A DNA stretch of 64,000 nt, taken from NCBI RefSeq assembly GCF_017939705.1, contig NZ_JAGKSQ010000003.1, forward strand, positions 62,001 through 126,000, read 5' to 3'. Each line of letters begins with the position of its first letter. The stretch's first letter is position 1. Below are positions 36,718 to 45,431 of the stretch, in pieces. The notes beneath the pieces were generated by a model, which was not told the DNA's origin, ran no database searches, and saw only the letters and a list, made by a program, of their open reading frames with translations. This DNA is from Halalkalibacter suaedae (GTDB taxonomy: Bacteria > Bacillota > Bacilli > Bacillales > Bacillaceae_D). The translations under genes were made by a program, and so were the position numbers.

Positions 36718-37158
36718 TTATTTTAAAACTATAGAATTCCAAGATTCTTTTAACCACTGATCAAACTCTTCACCTTTTTCACCCTCGTACGTATCATACA
36801 GGTCAATCCTCATCTTCTTAACCTTTTCCCTGAAATCTTCATATGAATGATCTTTCGGCAAACTTTTTTTGATTCGAAGCAAGGTTTTAGCTGTTCCTTT
36901 GATCGGTTCATCATTGCTACGTTCAGGCTCGCTTACGTCTTCCCCTAAGTCTCTTAGCTTCCGAAATGCAGCCTTTCGTATTTTAAATACAGCATCCCCT
37001 GCCATGCAGTATCTGAGTAATTCAATTGTTTCTCTACTTTTCCATTGACCTAACTCTTCAACTGTATCTAAACGTTCTCTCCAATTAGCTGCTCGATTAA
37101 TTGATTTTTTTAATTGACTTAAATTAGCTGGTACTTCTGGTTTTGTTTCCTGACTCAA
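36718..37158 (-). CDS. HEAT-repeat-like protein
   Basis: About 146 residues. The N-terminal part is helical with a HEAT-like pattern: NWRERLDTVEELGQWKSRET, LLRYCMAGDAVFKIRKAAFR and KLRDLGEDV. A second, basic and acidic region ends with YEDFREKVKKMRIDLYDTY and FDQWLKESWNSI. TTG 37158 is preferred because AAGGGG lies 10 bases before; in-frame TTG 37167 is too close to it. It probably mediates protein contacts; the partner is unknown. Confidence 0.7.
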   Translation of the reverse strand: MSQETKPEVPANLSQLKKSINRAANWRERLDTVEELGQWKSRETIELLRYCMAGDAVFKIRKAAFRKLRDLGEDVSEPERSNDEPIKGTAKTLLRIKKSLPKDHSYEDFREKVKKMRIDLYDTYEGEKGEEFDQWLKESWNSIVLK

Positions 37159-37263
37159 ACGATTCAATCCCCTTCATTAAAGAACTTAGTCCAAACATAT
37201 TACTATTGTACCATTTAAAACTTGTACACATACTTATTTCTCTAATTTGGTTTAGAACAAGTA

Positions 37264-37302
37264 AAAGAGTGACTCTAAACAAAACTGTTTGAGCCACTCT
37301 TT
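37264..37302 (-). terminator. Terminator of the ECF/PHP operon
   Basis: AAAGAGTG with further paired bases and CACTCTTT form a long stem; UUUACUUG follows on the minus strand. It lies 45 bases after the PHP stop. Confidence 0.82.
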
Positions 37303-37347
37303 CATCCCTTAAATCATTCCAACTAGCAAACAAAGCCCAGCTAACTA

Positions 37348-38127
37348 TCATTTTGATGAAGTCAATTTCTTTCCATCTGCCAACTTTTCTTTTAATAATT
37401 TTTTTACTATTGTTGCAGCCCTAACCTTCACTTCAAGGTCAACTGAAATATTTACCTCATAGCTACCAGTCTTAATTAATGTTTTTAATTCTTCAACTGT
37501 GTAACACTCTTCGTCAAAGTCATTATAGACACTACCATATTGCAAGAAGTGATGAGTATCACTCCCACCTACGATCGGAAGTCCTACTTGTTGGGCTAGG
37601 TCTGCAAGCTTTCTACGATAAATGCTCATATCTTCTGCATATAGGTCCTTACCATTTAGATCAAACGCATCCAGGCAACGAAGCTGTCCGAGATCTAAAT
37701 GATGTAGAGGTGTACTTTTTCGAAACGGATGTGCTCCAATTTTCAAGATGTGCTCGTTCTCAGTCAAGTTCATTAACTGATCAAATGAGATGAACGTATC
37801 CTCTGTTAAATGATTCTCAAGGGAAGAGCGGATCCGAAGAATGGTATCACGGCTGCCGATCAATAGAATATGTCCCTTTTCTCTAATGTCTACTTCTATT
37901 CCAGGAAATAGCTTAAGTCCATCAATTAGATAATAACCGTGTTCATATTTATAATTTGCATCTATGAAATCAAAGATATCAAAAAAACGGCTAGTGTTAA
38001 AATGCTCAGTCATAGCCAAAGCTGTTAAGCCACTCGCTTTCGCTTCCTTCATCATCTCTCTAAAGTAATCAGGCATAAATTGCGATTTTTTTGATAGTTT
38101 TACATGACTATGAAAATCAATTCTCAT
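37348..38127 (-). CDS. PHP-domain metal-dependent phosphoesterase
   Basis: 259-residue hydrolase of the PHP family. Metal-binding residues are visible in MRIDFHSH (4-8), MTEHF near 41, GIEVD near 76, IGAHP near 130 and GGSDTHH near 190. Members include histidinol phosphatase and nucleotide or oligonucleotide phosphoesterases. It is 13 bases downstream of the ECF transmembrane gene and so belongs to the importer operon; a role in dephosphorylating or processing the imported compound is inference. Confidence 0.85.
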   Translation of the reverse strand: MRIDFHSHVKLSKKSQFMPDYFREMMKEAKASGLTALAMTEHFNTSRFFDIFDFIDANYKYEHGYYLIDGLKLFPGIEVDIREKGHILLIGSRDTILRIRSSLENHLTEDTFISFDQLMNLTENEHILKIGAHPFRKSTPLHHLDLGQLRCLDAFDLNGKDLYAEDMSIYRRKLADLAQQVGLPIVGGSDTHHFLQYGSVYNDFDEECYTVEELKTLIKTGSYEVNISVDLEVKVRAATIVKKLLKEKLADGKKLTSSK

Positions 38128-38140
38128 TTTGGCCTCCTAT

Positions 38141-38962
38141 TTATATAGAACTATTTGCAATAAAGAATAAAGTAATGACATACAAAGCTGAAAACAGTAA
38201 GAACATATAATCTCGAGTTCGAAAGGCTAAATGAGACAGCTTGATTTTTTTTACGTCAGGGTGATTGAATGCGTAAAAGCTCCCTTTTATTTCTAGTGCT
38301 TCAACTGTGGTTCGAGCTCTTTTGGCTGTGCTTAGGAGCAAAGGATAAAAAGACAAAACCGCTATTTTCGAAAAATATACAATCGATCTTGAGTAGAGAA
38401 ATCCATGTTTTTCAGGTGCTTTTCCTCTTAACCGAAAAGATAAGAAGACATGGTGATACTCTTCTAATAGGCTAGGGAGCATTCGATATCCATATGCAAT
38501 GCAAAATGAAACTTGACCAGGCAATCCTATCCGGAGTAATCCATTACTCAGTTTTTCTGGATCCATTGAACAGAAAACGGTCATGCTAGCTAAGGAAATA
38601 ATTGAAACCTTCATCGTTAAAATAATCAACGGTACAACGACACTTAGATCTCCGCCAAAAAACCACGAAGCAATTAATAAATACCCACCCTGACCTAGTA
38701 AACCTAAACATAAGATCATAATAAGTAATGGAGAAACCTTACTCATGACAGTTGTAACAACCATAAAGAGAAGTAAACCAACTAAGATCGTCTCGTTATG
38801 AATAAACCAAGGAACTACTCCGAAAAATAAATACCAAATAAATAGAGTACGAGGGTCTAGCTTCGCCAAAAATGTATGACTATTGCCATATGCCGTGTTT
38901 AATAATTCAATCTTTACTTGTTCAACCGAAAGCTTTTCAGATAGTTTGCGTGTATAGTCCAC
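38141..38962 (-). CDS. ECF transporter transmembrane component (EcfT)
   Basis: 273-residue membrane protein linking the S component and the ATPases of an energy-coupling-factor importer. About five hydrophobic segments between residues 42 and 135 and one at the C-terminus. The two cytoplasmic coupling motifs are SFRLRGKAP and AKRARTTVEALEIKG, both with the expected Arg-Gly core. It overlaps the ATPase gene by 26 bases. Confidence 0.9.
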   Translation of the reverse strand: MDYTRKLSEKLSVEQVKIELLNTAYGNSHTFLAKLDPRTLFIWYLFFGVVPWFIHNETILVGLLLFMVVTTVMSKVSPLLIMILCLGLLGQGGYLLIASWFFGGDLSVVVPLIILTMKVSIISLASMTVFCSMDPEKLSNGLLRIGLPGQVSFCIAYGYRMLPSLLEEYHHVFLSFRLRGKAPEKHGFLYSRSIVYFSKIAVLSFYPLLLSTAKRARTTVEALEIKGSFYAFNHPDVKKIKLSHLAFRTRDYMFLLFSALYVITLFFIANSSI

Positions 38963-40664
38963 TATTTTTCTCCTGCCTTTCTAGGGAGCAGACAAATTCA
39001 TCCACTGTGAACGCAAGTGGTGACATTTGTAACTTTCTGCTCAATTCCAAGATTTGCGGAGGCTTTAAACCTGCAAGTTCCAGTAATTCTACATTATTAA
39101 AAACAGAATCACGATTTCCGTCATGAATAATCTCTCCTTCATGTAAAACAATGATTCGATTTGCCCACTCCGCGACAAGCTGCATATCATGAGTCGCAAT
39201 AACAGCAGCCTCTACTTGATCTTTCAATGAATCTATTAATTTCGTAATATGCTTACGAGTTGCAATATCAAGATTTGCTGTTGGTTCGTCTAGTAAAAGA
39301 ATCGATGGTTTCATGGCAACTCCAATAGCTAATGATGCTCTTCTTTGTTGACCACCGCTCATCAATCGACTATCTCTATCTTGTAACGCGATTAAATCGA
39401 ATTGTTCAAGCACCTTAGTAACCGTCGTTTCATAATGAGGTGTTTTTCTTGCCTTCAGGTAGAACTCAACATCTTTTCTGACACAGTCTTCAATGAACAT
39501 TTCCTCGGGATTCTGGTAAATGTATGTAACAGTCTCAGCCAATTTCTCTGGAGAACAATTCCGGGTGTTCGTGCCTTTCACAGTAACATTTCCTGTTTCA
39601 GGCTTAACAAGTCCTGTCATCAAACGCATAAGCGAAGATTTCCCAGCTCCATTCGTACCAACAAGTGCAACTAAATCTCCTTGGTAAATAGTTAGATCAA
39701 TTTCATTAAGGACCTTCTTTCTTGAACGATTAATCATCTTGTATGAGAAACTTACATCTTTTAATTCAACGATTTCACTCTTGTTATGGTGATTTTTTAT
39801 ATCTTCATTCACTAATAGGTTTGAAGATCTATTCTCCTGTTTTGGAAAAAATGCCATCGCCTCTGCCAAATTAATAGGAAGTTGTTCTTTTGTATACCCG
39901 GCCCATTGATATGCAGCTTGTGTTACTTGTGGTGGATAAATCTTACTAGACTTGAGCTCACCAACCTCTCTAAGAGCTTCTCTTGTTTTCTTTTTCCAAA
40001 GAACTCGGCCATGATCCATTAACACGACTTGATCACAATAGTCTGCGATAAATTCTGTGTGATGTTCAATCACAATAATTGTCTTGCCGTAGTCCTTATT
40101 AAGTTGTTGTAACGTTTTATAAACCATTTCAGCATGATGAGGATCAAGCTGTGCAACAGGTTCATCAATAATTAAAATATCTGGATCTAAAGACAATGCC
40201 CCTGCTAATGCTAGCTGATGTTTCTGGCCACCACTCAGCTGCCATATAAATTCTTCATTGTGTCCGTCCAAGCCGACTAAATGCAACGCACGCTTTCCTC
40301 TTGCCTTATAATCTTTGTAGCCGTAATTTAAGGGGGCAAAACTCGCATCTTCCAGTACACGTGGACAAACAAGCTGGTTTTCGAAATCTTGGTATACGTA
40401 ACCGACATGATGTGATAGATCAGCTACTTTCTGCTCCGTCGTAACTAAACCATTGACGACAACTCTACCTGAAAAATCACCAACATAATAATGCGGAATA
40501 AGACCATTTAACAATTTACATAATGTTGATTTCCCACTCCCATTGCCTCCAATAATCGCAAGAAACTCACCTTTATTTACTGTAAGCGATAAGTCCCTTA
40601 AGACTTTATCTTCTCCACCTGGATACTGAAAATTGACATTGTCGATTGTGATTTGCTCGATCAT
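38937..40664 (-). CDS. ECF transporter ATPase, two ABC domains fused
   Basis: 575-residue protein with two complete ABC domains, equal to EcfA and EcfA' in one chain. Domain 1: Walker A GGNGSGKST (about 38), signature LSGGQKHQ, Walker B ILIIDEP. Domain 2: Walker A GTNGAGKSS (about 337), signature MSGGQQRR, Walker B ILLLDEP. Both have the switch His (VIEHH, ATHDMQ). Because the ATPase is dedicated and in operon with S and T genes, this is a group I (solitary) ECF transporter. It overlaps the S gene by 4 bases (ATGA). Confidence 0.93.
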   Translation of the reverse strand: MIEQITIDNVNFQYPGGEDKVLRDLSLTVNKGEFLAIIGGNGSGKSTLCKLLNGLIPHYYVGDFSGRVVVNGLVTTEQKVADLSHHVGYVYQDFENQLVCPRVLEDASFAPLNYGYKDYKARGKRALHLVGLDGHNEEFIWQLSGGQKHQLALAGALSLDPDILIIDEPVAQLDPHHAEMVYKTLQQLNKDYGKTIIVIEHHTEFIADYCDQVVLMDHGRVLWKKKTREALREVGELKSSKIYPPQVTQAAYQWAGYTKEQLPINLAEAMAFFPKQENRSSNLLVNEDIKNHHNKSEIVELKDVSFSYKMINRSRKKVLNEIDLTIYQGDLVALVGTNGAGKSSLMRLMTGLVKPETGNVTVKGTNTRNCSPEKLAETVTYIYQNPEEMFIEDCVRKDVEFYLKARKTPHYETTVTKVLEQFDLIALQDRDSRLMSGGQQRRASLAIGVAMKPSILLLDEPTANLDIATRKHITKLIDSLKDQVEAAVIATHDMQLVAEWANRIIVLHEGEIIHDGNRDSVFNNVELLELAGLKPPQILELSRKLQMSPLAFTVDEFVCSLERQEKNSGLYTQTI

Positions 40665-41539
40665 ACCGATATTCTCTCATTCTCATCCGTCGTAGCCTTC
40701 TTTTTATTCTTAGTCATTAAAATAATTGTAATAGCTGCGACTAAAGCTGCTACTCCAATACTGACCCAAATAAACCAACCACCAAACATATCAATAAAGT
40801 CTGCTTCCCATTCATAATTAAAGCCAGCCTCTGATAAATACTCAAAGAAAAAGGCAGCACAAGCTAGTAATATACCGATGACAATTAACCTAGGTGCGAC
40901 AACCTCCTTCATTGAGAATTTGATTGAATTATTTCTTGGCTTCATCCCAAGCAATGGTTCAATCTTGCCGTACAATCGAGGAACTAAATATAAGGTTGGT
41001 AATAATGCAAACAAAATGCCTGAAAACAAAACATCATTAAGAAAAGCAAACCCCTCAATTACAAGAACGCTTTCTGCAAGCCCCGGTACAGCTTCTAACT
41101 CTTCAACCCCAATCCATACTTTCCCAATGTCAACCATACTACTTATCGCTTGATGAATGATGACACCAGTGATCGCAGCAATACCGACTTGTCTTCTATT
41201 CTTAGGGTCGCTAACCAACGAGCCCGCAATAAACATTGCTAACGAGAAGGCAATAAACTTCTCTAACTCCCCAAACCCTCCAAACTGACCAAGCATAATT
41301 TCTCCAAAGATAACCTCACCTAGTGATGCTCCAATTGCAGCATACAAAGGATGAAACAAGATACATAATGTTAAGGGGATAAAGGCAAAATATTCAATTG
41401 ATAATTCAAGCGGGCCAAAATTAACGGATGGAACCAATTCTGTAATCATGTTGGAAAGACCGTATAAGGACATCGATAAAATGAAGACCATCATTTTCTG
41501 TGATTGCGTTAACACATATCTTTCTTTTACACTATTCAT
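40661..41539 (-). CDS. Probable ECF transporter substrate-binding (S) component
   Basis: 292-residue membrane protein with 7-8 hydrophobic segments, beginning with a short basic N-terminus and LSMSLYGLSN in the first helix, a typical place for EcfT contact. I do not recognise the substrate class; it is longer than the usual 180-200 residues, with an extra pair of C-terminal helices and a charged tail. First gene of the operon S-A/A'-T-PHP, divergent from an RpiR-type regulator. Assignment rests mainly on the operon. Confidence 0.75.
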   Translation of the reverse strand: MNSVKERYVLTQSQKMMVFILSMSLYGLSNMITELVPSVNFGPLELSIEYFAFIPLTLCILFHPLYAAIGASLGEVIFGEIMLGQFGGFGELEKFIAFSLAMFIAGSLVSDPKNRRQVGIAAITGVIIHQAISSMVDIGKVWIGVEELEAVPGLAESVLVIEGFAFLNDVLFSGILFALLPTLYLVPRLYGKIEPLLGMKPRNNSIKFSMKEVVAPRLIVIGILLACAAFFFEYLSEAGFNYEWEADFIDMFGGWFIWVSIGVAALVAAITIILMTKNKKKATTDENERISV

Positions 41540-41606
41540 TTCTCTACCTCCTTTAATTTGTATCTTTAGTCTATTGTATTGCTGTTAAGTGAGTATTGAA
41601 GACGCG

Positions 41607-41672
41607 TAAATAGCTTGTAAATTAATTATCGTTTTATAACATAATGTAAAAAATCATACATAACGCTATTTA
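41607..41672. promoter_or_regulatory. Separated inverted repeat between S-component and rpiR genes
   Basis: TAAATAGC (41607-41614) and GCTATTTA (41665-41672) are perfect inverted arms 50 bases apart in the divergent promoter region. They could be two half-operators bridged by the dimeric RpiR regulator. Confidence 0.3.
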
Positions 41673-41730
41673 TTTTCACTTTCATTTGCTATGCTACGAT
41701 CAACAACATACTTAAAGGAGCTTCATTTTA

Positions 41731-42561
41731 ATGAATTTCAACTGGAACACAGAGGCAATGTCACCAAGTCAACGTAAAATTGCCGACTACATTCAAAAGC
41801 ATACAAACCAAGTGTTACTATTAACGGAACAAGAAATAGCAGATGCTGTAAGAGTAAGCATTGCATCGGTCTCTAGATTTTGGCGTTCTGTCGGCTATAA
41901 AAATTTAAAAGAGTTTAAGAGTAAGATCGGATTGCAATTCGAAGTTTCTCCCGCAGCAAAAATGAATAATGTGATGAGGAAATTAGAGGGACAAGAACTT
42001 CAATACCACACTTTAAAGAATTCAGTCGATCATTTATACAAAACAATGGAGCAATTTTCTAGCGATTCTTTTCACAAAGCAGTTGATTTATTACTCTCAG
42101 CAGATAAGATCTATCTACATGGACCAGGACCGTCTAAAGGGTTAGCGGATCTATTTAGTTATCGCATGGCTAGATTCGGTATGAACATGCATCTAATAAA
42201 AAAAGGGGGAAGTGAACTTTTCGAAGAACTTACGCATGTTAAAGAAGAAGATACGGTAGTATTATTTGGGTTTATTCGTTTGCTTCCAGAAGCAAACGTC
42301 ATATTGAAGCACGCAAAACTTATTGGGTATAAAACTATTATCATAACAGATCAGCTTGTCTTTGAATCCTCAAGTGACGCTGACGTTGTCTTATTTGCGA
42401 GTAGAGGTGAAACACGTGAATTTCATTCTATGATTGGTCCCACATTTATGATTGAAAATCTAATCATTTCACTTGGGATGAGGAATAAGGAAGCAAATTT
42501 AGCAAAACTAGAACAGTTAAGTCATTTACGTAAACGATATGCTAATGATCTGCCCCGTTAA
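41731..42561 (+). CDS. MurR/RpiR-family transcriptional regulator
   Basis: 276-residue regulator with an N-terminal helix-turn-helix (TEQEIADAVRVSIASVSRFWRSVGY in two parts) and a C-terminal SIS domain (residues 100-240) with KIYLHGPGPSKGLADLF and TVVLFGFIRLLPE. SIS domains bind phosphosugars. Divergent from the ECF operon, so it likely controls it. AAAGGAG precedes the ATG. The effector is unknown. A type I repeat follows the stop. Confidence 0.9.
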   Translation: MNFNWNTEAMSPSQRKIADYIQKHTNQVLLLTEQEIADAVRVSIASVSRFWRSVGYKNLKEFKSKIGLQFEVSPAAKMNNVMRKLEGQELQYHTLKNSVDHLYKTMEQFSSDSFHKAVDLLLSADKIYLHGPGPSKGLADLFSYRMARFGMNMHLIKKGGSELFEELTHVKEEDTVVLFGFIRLLPEANVILKHAKLIGYKTIIITDQLVFESSSDADVVLFASRGETREFHSMIGPTFMIENLIISLGMRNKEANLAKLEQLSHLRKRYANDLPR

Positions 42562-42574
42562 TTTACACAAAAGA

Positions 42575-42813
42575 AGAGGCTGGGACAAAAGTGATGTAAC
42601 TAATAGAATATCCGAACAATATAGTTAGCGGACGTAAACCGCTCCTGAAATATACTTCGCTTTCCGCGGGAAGCCGGTGAGCCTCCTCGTCTACGACTGT
42701 GGGGTCTCACCTTTGGCTTTTTCATCCCGCAGGAGTCTACGTATATTTCATCCGCTACATGATTGCTTTGTTCGGCATTTCAGTTAAACACTTTAGTTAT
42801 GTCCCAGCCTTTC
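42575..42813 (+). repeat. Type I long-hairpin repeat, copy c
   Basis: Best-preserved ends: AGAGGCTGGGACAAAAGTGA on the left and TTAGTTATGTCCCAGCCTTT on the right, with CCGAACAA/TTGTTCGG inside them and the same middle and inner arms as copy a. It fills the gap between the convergent rpiR and kinase genes and can act as a terminator for both. Confidence 0.9.
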
Positions 42814-42827
42814 TTTATTTAACAATC

Positions 42828-44261
42828 TCATTGAAAGTAACTATGTTCATATTGAGGTAATATCATTCTGAAGGTGGTTCCCTTTTCGCTACTTTGACTT
42901 ACTTTAATTTCTCCGCGATGCTCAAAGATGATTTTCCTAACAAAGGGTAATCCGGCTCCCATACCTGATTTTTTGGTAGAGATGAACGGATCAAAAATAT
43001 ATTCCCACTGATCAAGAGGAATCCCATCACCAGTATCAATAACATCTATGATTATTTGATCATCTACTATAAGGGAACGGATTGTAATCCTTCTTTGTTT
43101 ATTCTCATCATCAATTGCCTCACAACTATTTTTAATTAGGTTTACAAACACTTGTTTTAAATAGGTCTCACTGACATAAGCCTTAAGTGGTGTGCATTTA
43201 TTTTCAAAGATGAGCTCAACCCTATTGTTTTCTACTAGGTTAGATGTAATGTCAATCGCTTCCTGAATAATCTTACTTACATCAGTTATTTTAAAATCAA
43301 TAGCCTTTGTGTGAAGATACTCTGAATAGCTTTGCGTCAATTCCTCAAGCTGATTAGATGCTTTTTCAATCATATTTACCATACGTCTGCTTTCCTCAGG
43401 TAATGGTGATGAACGCGGAAGCAACTTCGAATATGCTTTAATAATTTGTAAGTTATTCTTCACCTCATGAATGAGACTTGTTGCAATATCTCCTGTATAG
43501 TCTAATTTCTTTTGCCTCTCCACTAAACGATTGTAGTTAATTGTCATCAGCGTGTTCATCTTCACAAATGCAAAAACAATGATAGAAGAAAACACAACTA
43601 CTCCCATACTGCCTAAAATAGCACCAGTTGCTGGGATAAAATTAAGATAGCCCGTCAGAAATAAAAAAATGGCACATAAGGAGAATGTAGTTAAGAATGA
43701 TCTCAAGTATTGATTTGGTATTGTCTTAGTCACAAATAACACGACTAATAATAGAAAGAAGATACTGCCCGTATGGATAAGGAATAAAAAATGCAGTTCA
43801 CCGTAAATGGGAAAATAAAGCTTAGTTCCCAATTTAGACGCCTCTGTTAACTCTATCTCCTTAATCCCCCAATTAGACCAATTGATAACGTAGATAAAAA
43901 CACTCCATGCCATTAATAGCCATAAAGCTTTCTTATTAAAGATAGATAATAAAAACCCTAATAAAGAATGTTTTTTAAATGGAACGGTATGTTTTTTCAA
44001 GATTAAATATGCTGTATAAAAAGCAATGGGAACTCCTGCTATTACTCCTATCCTTAGCAATCGAAACAACCAAAAAATCGCCTCTTCTGGTAATATTCCT
44101 TCTAGATATAGAACACTAACATCTAATTGCCATAGACTAATTGATATCATAAATAAAAGCAAAGCAATGGCTAAAGGTGAGCCTTTATACATTTTTAATA
44201 CATTTAGAGCTAATACAATAGGAAGACAGCCTATTGCTATAATAAAAAATGATGTACTCAT
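42828..44261 (-). CDS. Orphan membrane histidine kinase (sporulation-kinase-like)
   Basis: 477-residue kinase with about eight hydrophobic segments in residues 1-235 and no sizeable outer domain. HisKA contains SLIHEVKNNLQIIKAYSK with the phospho-His near residue 264; ATPase boxes are NLIKNSCEAID, DTGDGIP and GAGLPFVRK. No response regulator lies beside it. The multi-helix sensor and HEVKNN box resemble KinB-like kinases that feed the phosphorelay, which would suit the possible Sda-like inhibitor in this window; this is inference. Confidence 0.87.
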   Translation of the reverse strand: MSTSFFIIAIGCLPIVLALNVLKMYKGSPLAIALLLFMISISLWQLDVSVLYLEGILPEEAIFWLFRLLRIGVIAGVPIAFYTAYLILKKHTVPFKKHSLLGFLLSIFNKKALWLLMAWSVFIYVINWSNWGIKEIELTEASKLGTKLYFPIYGELHFLFLIHTGSIFFLLLVVLFVTKTIPNQYLRSFLTTFSLCAIFLFLTGYLNFIPATGAILGSMGVVVFSSIIVFAFVKMNTLMTINYNRLVERQKKLDYTGDIATSLIHEVKNNLQIIKAYSKLLPRSSPLPEESRRMVNMIEKASNQLEELTQSYSEYLHTKAIDFKITDVSKIIQEAIDITSNLVENNRVELIFENKCTPLKAYVSETYLKQVFVNLIKNSCEAIDDENKQRRITIRSLIVDDQIIIDVIDTGDGIPLDQWEYIFDPFISTKKSGMGAGLPFVRKIIFEHRGEIKVSQSSEKGTTFRMILPQYEHSYFQ

Positions 44262-44431
44262 TGAATCTCATCCTTAAACAACTAGTAATTTAATTAAGGG
44301 AACTGAACTACCCATACGTTCGTCCTATTTAATGATTTATATGTATTATAGTAGTTTATCTTTTAAAAGAACATAAAATATTTGAAAATTTAAATTTGCA
44401 AAAAAAGGTAATCTGTCTAATAATCATGTAA

Positions 44432-44459
44432 AAGACCACTTGAAAGTTCAAATGGTCTT
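44432..44459 (-). terminator. Terminator of the ABC exporter operon
   Basis: AAGACCA / TGGTCTT with inner TTGAA / TTCAA pairs; UUUUAC follows on the minus strand. Confidence 0.75.
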
Positions 44460-44471
44460 AAAAGAATTATT

Positions 44472-45431
44472 CTAATGTCCAGCAACGTCTCTCTTTGTAA
44501 ACACAAGCCAAGAGGCGACTAAAAATGCAGTTAAATAAACAAGCAAAACAATGATGGAGAAGGAAAGAGTCATACCTTCAATCAATGGTGTTGAGCCGTC
44601 CATATATTGTTTTAAGTTAGTATTTGCAAATAGAATATATTTGGCCCAATCGTATGTTGCAGTGAAAGCCACAATCGCATTTCCTGCCATCATCAGAAAA
44701 ATTGCTAGACCAATCGCCATTCCACTACTTCTAAAAATAGTAGAAATCATAAACGCAAATGTTGCCATCATAACAAGAGTTACCATGCTTAAGCCAAATT
44801 CTTTTACTATTTGAGCAATAATACTTGTTTGAACAAATCCATCTGCATGCTCCTGGATAATAATAGGGTTCATTCCATTGAGACCGAAAAATAATGAACC
44901 AACGATCCACGAAAACAGTAAAAAGGCTAAAAGAAGTGTAAAAGCATAGACTAATACAGAGACATACTTTGAAAATAATATTTTAGTTCGAGAAATAGGG
45001 CGTATTAAAAGGAGTTTAATTGTTCCCCACTTAAATTCATTTGCAATAATTCCTGCGGCGACAATAATCGTAAATAAACTAATAACGGATGAAAACCCAA
45101 CATTCTCTAACATATATGTCCATCCATCATAAGACTCTGGTTTAATATTATTCTCTAAATGATAATTGTTCCTCGCTATTTGTTGCTCATTAAAATCAGC
45201 CATGAACTCATCTTGTTTTGATTCCTCAACCAAACGTTCATTTTCTACCCGAATCTCTTCCTGCCAGTTACTACTATACTCACTCGTCGTCCATGTTCCA
45301 TCATCCATGAATGTAGTAATAAGTGCCCCAGCCAATGCAATAATCGCTAGAACAGCAATCATGAGCCATGTCGATTTCTTTGCATATAGCTTCATTTGTT
45401 CATTTAAAATTAAATTAATAAAATTATTCAA
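44472..45431 (-). CDS. ABC-2-type transporter permease
   Basis: 319-residue membrane protein with six hydrophobic segments. TM1 at 20-41 is followed by an acidic outer loop of about 70 residues (42-112), and five segments occupy 112-315. The sequence IIANEFKWGTIKLLLIRPISR after the second segment is typical of NatB/YhaP-like ABC-2 permeases. It overlaps the ATPase gene by 8 bases. Substrate unknown; such pairs export ions, drugs or peptides. Confidence 0.88.
   Translation of the reverse strand: MNNFINLILNEQMKLYAKKSTWLMIAVLAIIALAGALITTFMDDGTWTTSEYSSNWQEEIRVENERLVEESKQDEFMADFNEQQIARNNYHLENNIKPESYDGWTYMLENVGFSSVISLFTIIVAAGIIANEFKWGTIKLLLIRPISRTKILFSKYVSVLVYAFTLLLAFLLFSWIVGSLFFGLNGMNPIIIQEHADGFVQTSIIAQIVKEFGLSMVTLVMMATFAFMISTIFRSSGMAIGLAIFLMMAGNAIVAFTATYDWAKYILFANTNLKQYMDGSTPLIEGMTLSFSIIVLLVYLTAFLVASWLVFTKRDVAGH

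Noticed and set aside
37124-37351. 75-residue minus-strand frame between the PHP and HEAT-like genes
   Set aside because: No ribosome site, it spans a terminator hairpin and overlaps the ends of both real genes.
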